DNA from: Strongylocentrotus purpuratus
Lineage: Eukaryota > Echinodermata > Echinoidea > Camarodonta > Strongylocentrotidae
Assembly: GCF_000002235.5 (NCBI RefSeq)
Contig: NW_022145613.1
Location: forward strand, 15,639,883 to 15,703,882
Reading direction: 5' to 3'
Length of the DNA: 64,000 nt
Of this stretch, positions 47,272 to 57,277 are shown in pieces. The notes under the pieces were generated by a model. The model did no database searches. It was given only the letters and a program-made list of their open reading frames with translations, and was not told the DNA's origin. A program made the translations under genes and the position numbers. The stretch's first letter is position 1. Every line of letters begins with the position of its first letter.

Positions 47272-50200
47272 TCAATCAAATTTGAAGGAGAATCTTTCTG
47301 CCCAGTCCTCAGTTTCATCCTATAAGATGGTAGTTGACATTGTTAGAATTTTAATGTTTATTCGTTGAGGATTAGTTATCTTTAATTATTTGAAAGTCGA
47401 CAAGATGATAAACTTCATTAGCTTTATTGAATGTAGTATTCTACAAACATATAATACAAATAACAAATAAATATCATGTAAATATTCCAGTTTAAACCCA
47501 TCTCTATTGTCCTTTTTCATTATATGAGGGTGGCATCTTTAAGACGTAGTCTCGTGTAGATATCTTCTGCATCCATCACTAAAGTTGTAGCCTAGTTTTC
47601 AGAAAAAAATATAACCCAAGTCTGTTGAATGGAAAAATGAAATAAGATATAAAAAAATCAACAATGACTAATAACATACACCCTGATACCTGCTCAGAAA
47701 AAGGAAGGACTGAAATTCACTTGGGGTTCTAGTGGGCAAACCTAAACTATTTTTTGTACAAGACTAGTTTAAATACTGACCGCATCTTAAATTATTACTG
47801 ATGATCCCATTAAGACGATAGGCCTGCTGGAGCTCGGATCAGACAAGGTATGAAATAAGTAATACAATGTAATACAACTCGTGCTCATACCGGTAATTGA
47901 ATAATACTCGGTTAAGTATGGGACATAAAATGACCAAACAACTTTGACCAGAGAATATACTGGAAATAATGCTACTGAAACATACGTAATGTAGACTTAT
48001 ATTTCATCTATATTGACATTTAATTTTTAATCTAAATTACAATTGTGATATTAAGTCAATTATTCTTTTACAAGTCAACTGACAATGAAAAATATCTGTT
48101 TTAGATCTATAATTTTCTCCATGACATTTGTTCCACAAAAATTTATTGGGGGTACCTTCATGTATAATAGCACACTTGCTCGTATGAAGTGTAGTAGGCC
48201 CGCATCTCTAGATATGATCCCGTCAACATCTGTTCTTTGTTCCTCTCCTGAGTTTGCAAACCAGAATGCCTTCATCATCCACTGTAGAGAGGCATCATCC
48301 TACATGAGAGAAAACAAAGTAGGTACATGTACTTCAATTAAAAACTGATACTGATGGATACATATCAACCATAATACATCCTATAAACAGACTTTTATCA
48401 ATCTTATTTTGTGTTCTTCTTCATCTTCATTGCTCAAGAAGTGAAAGTACCCCTTACAAAAAAAAAATGAGGGGTCCTGTGTATACCCTACATGTAGTGC
48501 TTACAATGTGCATTTGATATGGCTCTTCTAAACACAGGACCTCCTGTAAATAAGGACAAATTTTCCTTTGTAAACATAGAAAGAAAAGACATCAATATTT
48601 GTATACTAGGTGCAGAACTAGAATAAAATATACCCTCCACTATATATGCTTGCAATGTCAACTTAGTTCCATTTCCTTTTGAGTGAATTAGTAGGTGGTC
48701 GTTTAATATGTGTGTGCTAAATAACCTGATAACTGTACCTGCATGGGACTTTCTGCTTCATCTTGCAAATATAAGAGATGTTGTAATGTCCTCCTTCCAG
48801 CTCTTCAGTTTCAATCTTTTGGAACAAAAAGAAGAAGAAAATCAATACGACAATCAAGGCATCCCTTTCTCCTTAACAAAATAAAATAGATCTAGCATAA
48901 TTCAAATTAATAGATATTTTTATGTCATGGTTGGCCTTAATTTTAATATGGTGTGGAAATCAACATTCCTATGTAATGAACCACAGTACAAAGTAAAACT
49001 AAATGGAAGATTTAACTTGTGCATCAAACAGTGGTTTCTATGGCCTATGAACACGAAGCAGTACTAAGTAGAATTAGTTTATTATAACAAGAAGAGGTGG
49101 ACTACATACCATATAAGCAGAGGCGGCGCTCCGAGAGGGGGGGGGGCAGAGTGCCCTCCCATTTGGTCAAGTACCCTAAAAGTGCCCCTTTTTGCATAGG
49201 AAAAGTGCCCCTTTTTACATAGGAAAGTGCCCCTTTTACTCTGACAAGTGCCCCTATTAAGTTTTTAAAGTGCCCCTTCCCCTTTTAATAACTACCCCTT
49301 TTAACTTGGATAAGCGCACCTTATATCTTCACATGTGCTCCCTTTCATTTTTAATAAGTGCCCCTTTTTCTTATAAGTGCTTCCATTTAAAAATAGGCCC
49401 TTTCCCTTCTCATAAATGCCCCTTTTCATTTATGAAAATAGTTCCTTTTCATTCTCTTAAGTGCCCCTTTTCATCTCTTGTAAATGACCCTATTCACTTC
49501 TGAGAGATACTTGTTTTACTTTGACAAGCACCCCTTCCCCTCCTAGTCAGTACTCTTTTCATCTCTTATAAATGCCCCTTTTATTTTGACACGTCCTCCT
49601 TTTCCTTCCTATATAATGCCTTTTTTCCTTATAAGCACCCTTACCCCTTTTCGTCTTTGATAAGTGCCCCGTTTATTTAAACATGTGCCACTTTTTCTTT
49701 TTAATAAGAGCCACTTCCCCTTCTCATTACCCTTTTAACAATGATATGTACCCTATTTCCTTTCTTATAAAGAACCTACCCCTTTTTCATAAATGCCCCT
49801 TTTCACTGCTTATAAATGCCCCCTATCAAAATCTGATGGGTGCCTCTTTTCCGTCGACAAATGCCCATGTTCTTATCATCCCTGGTGCATGCCTCTTTGT
49901 TTAGGTGTAAGAAGTGCCCCATTTTCACCTCTGATAATTAGCCTTTGTACTTTGACACATGCTTCTTTTCTTTTCTGATAAGTGTCTTAACCCTTTCGAT
50001 AAGTGTCCCCTTTTCCTCTCATCATTAAACGTGTCCCTAATTTCAAGCGACTAAAAGCAATTTCCCACAAAGCTTGCTCGCTACGCTTGCCCATAGTTAT
50101 AGATGTTATAATTATGTAACTTATCACAGATCTATTCAGTCTTCCGTTATGAGATTGTGCTTATATTACCCCATCAGGATTGGGTTTTCCTCTTTATAAG

Positions 50201-51290
50201 ATGTAATTTTTCGCACTGCAAGCCAAAAACTGCAAAGTATGATACTTAAGCAATATCTTAAATGCTGTATTAAGAGAAACAAATATTGAAATCATCCCTG
50301 ATAATGTAATCACAAAATAGGGGTATATACCAATGTCAAAAAAATGGTATATTTTCCCTCTGAAGGTGCCCTTTTTTCAAGAAAGTTTTTTTGTTGGTGC
50401 CCCCCCCCCACTTTGGAAGTTGCTCCGCCGCCTCTGCGTATAAGTAAACATAATTGTCGACTACCCTAGGGGTCTTCTCTTATACAACGTCCAACAAAAA
50501 ATAGATTCATCAAATGAACTGCACACTTTGGAGAAGAAAAAATCTTTAATATAGGTCTAGATCTAGAAAGGTTATGACAACTTGACAAGCACACTGGACA
50601 CACACAACATCTGAACATTAAATAAATGAATCCTAGGTCTAGTTTGTTTGTTTTTGAATATTATTATTAATAAGTTCCAGGTTTACGTCTAAATGAAATA
50701 TGGTTTGGAGCCGTTTGATTATCCATGGTCACAAACAGTTTTGGTCTAAAAGTTGACACGCACCAATGATGCAACTGAGCGAACGGATAGCACTTAGTCT
50801 TAGTAATACTAGTATAGCCAACAGAGTCGACATCTACTAAAGATATAAACAAGAATTAACCCTCTTGGATTATTAAAGAAATCATACTTCATAGATTATT
50901 TTAAGGTGTAACGTTAAATCTAGATTTAAATTCAATGGATGATTGGTGAATTAGATTCACGATGACGATCAAATTTGGAATAAAACCTGATCAGAAAGTT
51001 TTATCTTGATGCAGATGAGCACCGAAATTCCCCAACGTGGGCCTGCCGGAACCCCGGGGCTCTAAATGGTGACATGAAGGCAAACCGCAGTCAAACTACT
51101 TCACGACGAAGAAAATCAAAGTGCAATTTCAAGAGAAATATTTTCCTAGCCTTTTCCCCACAAATCTGTTGAGAACAGTCTCAAAATGTAAAGAAATTAC
51201 AGTAGATCACGAATTACAGCTTTTTCAAATTAATGACTAAATTCTCTTAATCTACTGATATTTCAATCAATTACTCACCCATATGCATTC
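47272..51290 (-). other. Candidate spliced gene inside the 6.7-kb segment (unrecognised)
   Basis: Minus-strand exon-like pieces with GT-AG borders: a first exon ending 51279 (MHM, strong donor GTGAGT); 50836 leftward (V-DVDSVGYTSITKTKC in phase with the first exon); 48739-48815 (ETEELEGGHYNISYICK); 48156-48299 (48 codons, QWMMKAFWFANSGEEQR, phase 0 at both ends); and two alternative last exons, 47520-47591 (ATTLVMDAEDIYTRLRL, stop) and 47272-47319 (DETEDWAERFSFKFD, stop). The last pair both join 48156-48299 in phase 0. The 77-nt exon does not join the next one in frame, so the full model is unresolved. I do not recognise the protein. Confidence 0.3.
49117..50436. mobile_element. hAT-like element made of an AAGTGCCCC-type array
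   Basis: Ends CAGAGGCGGCG and, reversed, CAGAGGCGGCGG. The 8-bp flanks are CATATAAG (49109-49116) and CGTATAAG (50437-50444), with one mismatch. Most of the first 900 bp is dozens of degenerate 18-26-bp units on the word AAGTGCCCCTTTT. Short frames across it are noise. It sits within a candidate intron of the gene above. Confidence 0.65.
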
Positions 51291-51344
51291 TCCGTGAACT
51301 AAATCTTCTCACTTTGTGCGAGTATAGCGCGCGTCGTGCATTCC

Positions 51345-51470
51345 CACCTCGATATGAATATTTAAGAGAATCGAGACTTTCCCCGACCCTGCCTAATGAA
51401 TATTCATGATAAAACAGGAATCCGGCCTCGCCGTGGTACGAAAAAATAAGACGCGGCCGGGCCTCCCCCT
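51345..51470 (-). repeat. Right inverted terminal repeat of the 6.7-kb segment
   Basis: Mirror of the left end. A candidate first exon starts just inside it on the minus strand, so the repeat may contain its promoter. Confidence 0.7.
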
Positions 51471-51479
51471 CCCGATCGT

Positions 51480-53115
51480 GGGCGTGTGACGTATGAGCGG
51501 AGTAGGCGAAACCTGAGTATGATTCCAGTCGCTCTGTCAGAGATGTTGAGTCAATTTAAGAACATTTATGACTTTATTATAACAATTATACCACTTTTCT
51601 ATTTTGTCATGAATTATTTTAGTTCAATATATTCGAAATTGACATACCCCAAAATCTAAAATTTGCTGATCTTCAAATCGAGTACCATAATCATATACGT
51701 TTACGCATCACTTATATGTTAACTATATGTGTATAGCAATACCATGTATTAACACGATGAATTTCCATTGTCAAATGGACAATAAATATGAACCTTTATG
51801 AACCTTATAAGCCTAATGGAGTGTCGCTAAAAATCACATCTTGACGGCTGAGTAAGGAGATGTTTTTTTAAGAATCGCCGCAGCCCATTGCCTACAAAAT
51901 TTGGTTGCTTTTCCTTCTTAGGAATCGAGTGAAAGGACTTCTCGAGTCCTTTCCCGGAGGCATTTTTACACCAAAACGCTTGGCAGACCAGTACACCATC
52001 TTCTTTGCGATAAGTACACACATAAATATACAATTCCTAATGCAGTAACCCGCTGACACGTCACAACTCGGCAGGGGTTCAGGCTAATTAGGCCGTGGAA
52101 ATGGCGATTCTCAATGTGACACAAGAGCACACGGCTCGTGTCATATTGAATAGTAAATAAAACCACCTCTGAAGATTCGAATAAGCGAGTTTTTGTATCA
52201 AACATGTTTCAATAATACTCCGGAAAGAGTTACGAGACGTAAAAGGGCTAATTTTATTATCCCTTATTCCTTATATTGTCCCAAATCTTTATAATGATCT
52301 GGAATACACGAGTCTACTAATTTCACCAAGGTTTCAAGATTTGCAAGCCTACCCTACACCATGACCCTTCTTAACTTCACATTATAGTAGAATTAAAATA
52401 TTCCACGACGACATTCACTAATCATTAATAAAAAGAATCTAAAACTCATTGGAAGCACATATACTATACGAGGAAGGAGTAAGTATTGTTGTTTAGCTAA
52501 TCAAAAATTCGATGTTTTTCATTTATGATCAACATAATATTTAATACTTGAAACACATTTTTTTCTCTATTCCCTCTTGCTAACGGCTATAATGACTCTC
52601 CGTTCGATATTGCGTACTTTCTGAGAATTCTCCCTGATCAGCGTCATATCAATATTTGGAAGAACTACACCTCATGTACGATTCGCATCCTCACCATTAA
52701 CATAACTGTGTACCTGATATTTCCAATAAGCCTACATACATGTACTCATCAACAAAATGGCGACTTAAAATAAAATTAGAAATGATAATGGTCTCATGAT
52801 TTGAATCATATCAGCAGTAAGATAATACTACGCAGCATTCATTAATTCTATTCAAGTCAAAACAAACTCGAAATACATTTTGCAGGGACTGTCGTGCTAA
52901 CTTATAAAATACAGATGAAACTTACCTTGGATGCTTGTTTACAATTTCTGCCTCAAACAAAGTCCGGTTATGATTCTGTATAATCGCACATACTACAGTA
53001 GATACTATAATAATTATGCGAGCAATATCTACAAAAGAAAAATGGATCCCCGTTGTGGTTGGAGTGAGTGGTTTTATAATGACGTATGTTAAGGTCTTAA
53101 AAATGTAACATGTTC
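51480..53115. other. Duplicated intergenic DNA, unit 2
   Basis: Matches 16575-16956 and 22190-24410 without the mobile elements found there; contains the broken THAP exon. Confidence 0.6.
51876..51999 (-). pseudogene. THAP-type exon, unit 2 copy (frameshifted)
   Basis: Same exon as 22217-22346. A 5-base insertion follows the ATG and a second shift lies after KKEKQP, so the frame does not hold, while CQAFWCKNAS and SFHSIPKKEK are still readable. Confidence 0.5.
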
Positions 53116-53120
53116 CTTAA

Positions 53121-53711
53121 AGTGTAACACGGTGCCTAAGCTCCTGAAAAACTAAGTCGCTGCGTGTGGACGCACAGTGCGTTGTCAAAAAACACGTATA
53201 TAACAGTGCGTCCCAGAACAAAGGGAAACCGAGAAATATCGATGTTTTATTATAAATTAATCACAAATATAATTAAAAAATGATACATATTTATAAAGCT
53301 TAGATCCTCCTCTTTCAATTGCTGCATATTTTACACATGAGTAATAAAAATAAATTTGTAGATATGGTACCAAAAAGTCATCTGGCGGGCGGTATCTGGA
53401 TTTCAAAGAGAAAATCACATTTCTAGAAAGTTCATTTTCGGCCCTTTCTAATGACACCTCAATCACGAGAAATGAGCTAGGAAAAGCAGTCATGTTTGTT
53501 TAAAGTAATGCTTGCATTTCCCGTATTTAAGGAAACGAGTTCGTTTTCACTGGCTGCCTGCCGTAGCGACAAACATAATTGACAAAAGACTTAACTCCGT
53601 TTCGTTGACGATCAGCCATAGACGAAAAACTTCACGCGATGAGGTCCCAAAGGACCGACCCTTTTTTCAGGAGCTTAAGCACCGTGCTATATTTCAAGAC
53701 CATGTTGCACT
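53121..53711. mobile_element. Older TTAA-bounded element, unit 2 copy
   Basis: Partner of 24971-25567. The left TTAA is intact and the right one reads TTGA. Confidence 0.6.
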
Positions 53712-53929
53712 TTGATACCTTAACAGGCGTATTTAAGCAAATATTTGATGAAATGTAATGCATAATGATGCCGAATAAACATTAGACGAATGCTCAGTAT
53801 AGCGGGCGCTCGACTTGCCTTTAATTTTTCTTATCATATTCATCCCCATTTGGTAAGATTTTAAAAATCGAAAGAAGAGGTACTTTGTTTACCACTACAT
53901 CAAGGTTCGTGTATGTATGAAGTTTGGCA

Positions 53930-54085
53930 ATCGATGATCTTCTCCAGACCCCTCCCCCTCCCTCTCGCCCCCTCTCTCTCCTTCTTTCTTGGCCTCTCTG
54001 TCTCTCACTTTCTCTATCTTTGTCCCTCTCATTCCCTTGTCCCCTATTTGAACATGACATGTTTCTATTTATATTGCTGTTTGTG

Positions 54086-54118
<33 letters not shown>

Positions 54119-54470
54119 CTCTATATATATTTCTGTCCCTCTCCTTCTCTAATCCTCTCTTTGTTTCTTCCATCACCCGGCTCTTTTTCTTGGACTCTTC
54201 TTTTTGTAAATTTCTGGTCTCTTTCTCTTTCTCTCTTCTCTCGTCCTCTTATCCTTCCTTTCATTTTTCTCTCTTTCTTGTATTTTTTTCTCTCTCTCTT
54301 TCGCTCTCTGTCTCTTTCATATCTCATCCTGGGTTTTCTTCCTTTTATTCCTCTCTCTTTCTTGTTTTTCCTCTCGTTTTCTTTCTATCTCTCTTTTTCT
54401 TAATGTCTCTCTGTATTTCCCTCCGCTCCTCTCTCTCTCTCTTGGTCTCTCATCTTTCTCTAAGTACGAA
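53930..54470. repeat. Polypyrimidine (CT-rich) tract, unit 2
   Basis: Collinear partner of 25790-26325 with a longer GT stretch at about 54080. Confidence 0.9.
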
Positions 54471-54829
54471 ACCTGTATTGAAATTGTTATTTACATGATT
54501 TATTTTGGTGATGGAGGGGAGGGGTACGTCGTTAAACACACTTACATATTGAAAGCGGCCTTTTTCCTATCAGCATGTCCATTGTGTTAAATAATTCTAT
54601 ATATATATACGTTTCCCAGTACAGTTTAACACTATTTTCCCTTTCAAATTCATCCCAAATCTTCCCTTATCTTTGTATTTAATGTTTAAAATAATTGAAA
54701 TACATTTTTTTTCAACCTGGGTTACCTTAAACGTTGGTCACAACCCACCGTGCGTGTTTTTAGTCCGTACAGTTTGTGGGGAGGCCACGGCCGCCACGTT
54801 TTTCTGAAAACGTAGGGAGGGAGTGGCAA

Positions 54830-55405
54830 AGGCAGGAAGGGAGTACCGACAACGGCTGCGTGCATCGTACGTTGCGCACGTGGTAAGTGCGTTGTACGTA
54901 CTTACAACGTGCTTACAACGTACGGTATCCATGCGGTTGCCATGTTATCGTACGGAGGCCGTACGGTGTCCTTACTCACTCGCACGTTGTAAGTGCATGC
55001 ACGTGCGGTGAACTTGGTGAGTTTTTCCGCCCGATGCCGGGGTATATATAAGACGACATTCCGATGTTCTCCAGAAGTCCAAGCTGCTGCTGCCTCAAGA
55101 TGCCGCCCATTCCACCGCAGAGACTATATACTGCATAAATCAGTGCGCACAGCGTGCGTTGTGAGTGCGGAGCACGTGCTTACTCGGTACGGTCCACGTG
55201 AGTTCTGCGTGGTTATTTGACAGTTGAACTGGGGAAATGGCGAGTAAGCACGGACCACGCACTTATCACGTGCACAGCACGCTCGTGCTAAGTGTGCCTT
55301 CCGTAGAGCAAGTGACCGTGGGAAACCAATTTTAAAGACGCACGGAGTCAGTGCGTTGTGCGCTCGTTGGCAGTACCGGGCACGCACGTCACATGCACTG
55401 GGGTG
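54830..55405. repeat. CGTAC/ACAACGTGC motif-dense block, unit 2
   Basis: Partner of 26690-27205. It lacks a few words near 54960 and has an extra stretch at 55160-55255. Confidence 0.5.
55043..55102 (+). promoter_or_regulatory. Candidate TATA core promoter, unit 2
   Basis: Same element as 26924-26983, with TATATATAAG and the ATG at 55100. Here the frame runs 12 codons (MPPIPPQRLYTA), possibly the start of a lost transposon protein. Confidence 0.4.
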
Positions 55406-56285
55406 AATCGGTAGCCCGACCGCAGCCCAAACGCAGCGAAAGTTCCTCGTGCAATAAAAGTGATACGGTGTGTCTGCGTGCTCCCAAATTAATCACATCT
55501 GATTGATACACGTCTGTAAAAAACCAATTAACACATATCAACTCGATCAACCCGATTACACCCATGATTCCATCTGAGGCAGTTCGACATTCTGCCAATG
55601 GCAACGAGTAAAATATAACTCGGCACAACTCGCAGTAGCACAAGTCAAAATTGCCCCAAGTCGTATCAATTATCTTTCTTATTCCGAATGTACATACAAA
55701 ACCGACAGAAAAAAAAACTTTCATAGGTTTGGGTAATCAAAGCATGTAGTTTAAGCTTCTTCCAACCTTTACCCCCAAAAAATCCCTCTCAGTCAGCAGT
55801 ATCAGAACACGATCTTAATGCTGGACATTAACATGGGTTAGAATGATGCCCATATTATTGACTTTGAAACACACCATTTGATGGAGGAAGGTGAAAAAAT
55901 CCAACTGGATAAAAAGGATTAATCTTTCGATGAATAAGGACTCTGGCTATTGACTGTCACCAATCTCCGCTTCAGTGATCTTAAGGCAGCAGAGAGCAAG
56001 AAACAGTGATAATAGTCACATGGCTTGGGAAAGTCCACATGAGTGGATGAAAGCTTGCACATTAAATGTCAAGGCTGGTAAATTCTTAAACTACGTGTTA
56101 ATCAAAACATGTGCTATTTACACTTCCTAAGCAAAATTTTGCCTTTGCTTGGGAAATCTGAATTTCTCGGTTCATATATTTATACAATATTGGCTGCCAT
56201 TGATAGGTATATCAGATACGTTGCATTCAGCTCGGGAATATAACACGAGTCGAACACAAGTGCAATATTCATGCTAGCTGAATGC
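55405..56285. other. Unit 2-specific DNA, no gene seen
   Basis: Takes the place of the inverted module arm of unit 1 (27215-27620). Ends with a small palindrome (TTGCATTCAGCT...AGCTGAATGCAA, 56220-56290). Confidence 0.5.
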
Positions 56286-57275
56286 AATATATCTAATATA
56301 ACACTAAAGAAAGCCAATATTTTTGTTATTATACGTTAAGAATTAAACTATAGTGAAATCTAAAGGACTGAAAAGATCACTTCTTTTTTGGTATAATGTT
56401 CTATTCTATAAATATTCTATACAAAATAAATTCAGCTAAATATACAAAGCCTGAAAAATGATATTAAACACTTAGCTTGAAGGTTTTTGGTGTGCCCACG
56501 TCAGCTTAAGCATACACTATAACTTCGGATATAGAAAGAGTCATTTAACAAAAATAAAAACATAATAAGAATGAGCACGGAACAAGGCAAGATGTAAGGT
56601 ATTGTATTGTTTACTGCATCGTCTATGTATTGTTAACAAATCTAATATTCATATTGTTTTAAAATAAATAGTCAATTGAAGCCCAGCCGCCTAATAAATA
56701 GTAACAAAAGGGTTCTCTGTTTCTCACGTTGGGTGGGATGATGGGGGGGGGGGGGGATTTCAGCTTCACGTAATGAATAGAGGACACTTATTTTACTTCC
56801 ATACCACATGTTTTTTAATACAGTTTGCTATGTTATATCATGTAAGCCACCCCTTTCCTAGAATAATTAGTAATTTATTGTTTTCATCATCAAGCATTAG
56901 TTTGACGAGGCTTCAATTTAATGATCCTGTCAGGATAACATTTTTCCGGACTTTATGCGTATCTATCACAATACATCAGCCATCATTTTAGCATATTTAA
57001 TTTGTTTTCATCTGCTATCTTTTAATTACCAATTGCAGAGATTAAAAATTAAATGATGTTAAATTATAATCACTGTATCACGGCTAACAATCGAAACCAC
57101 TCTCTTCAGAATATTTAAAAGTTTGTGAGGATGAACTACTTTTTCTCTAAATATTCGTGTGTCTCAGAGTAGGCTTGCATTTTATTTATCAAAAATATAG
57201 CTATGGCTTGTTATTCCCAATATAAGCATTTACATATCCGGGTAGTCTCATTAATAAGACCCAGTTTCTTAACGC
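56285..57275. other. Duplicated DNA downstream of gene C
   Basis: Matches 27620-28100 and 30870-31160; holds a G-run at about 56742 and the gene C 3' flank. No clear AATAAA-type signal was fixed. Confidence 0.5.
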
Positions 57276-57277
57276 AT

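Larger units (their letters stand above)
44775..51470. mobile_element. 6.7-kb segment bounded by about 120-bp inverted repeats
   Basis: The inverted ends 44775-44897 and 51345-51470 match at about 95% by eye (shared CGCGTCTTATTTTTTCGTAC, TTCATTAGGCAGGG, AAAGTCTCGATTCTCTT). Unit 1 has no counterpart: it passes from about 16250 to 16470 through short unrelated DNA. The interior carries candidate minus-strand exons, two arrays of AAGTGCCCC-type words and AT-rich DNA. No transposase motif was recognised and no target duplication could be matched, so both a new DNA transposon and a host segment flanked by inverted repeats remain possible. Confidence 0.6.
31163..57277. repeat. Segmental duplication unit 2 (gene B plus its upstream DNA)
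   Basis: This is the counterpart of unit 1. It lacks the 5.2-kb hAT element, the TTAA MITE at 24.4 kb, the small hAT-like elements at 23.1 and 23.8 kb and the hairpin at 29.2 kb. It has gained a LINE relic with a secondary local duplication (41.4-43.7 kb), a 6.7-kb inverted-repeat-bounded segment (44.8-51.5 kb) and intron insertions in gene B. Identity in shared stretches looks roughly 85-95% by eye. Confidence 0.72.

Noticed and set aside
49117-50436. CRISPR-like array
   Set aside because: Units are degenerate, have no constant repeat/spacer plan, and the genome is eukaryotic.
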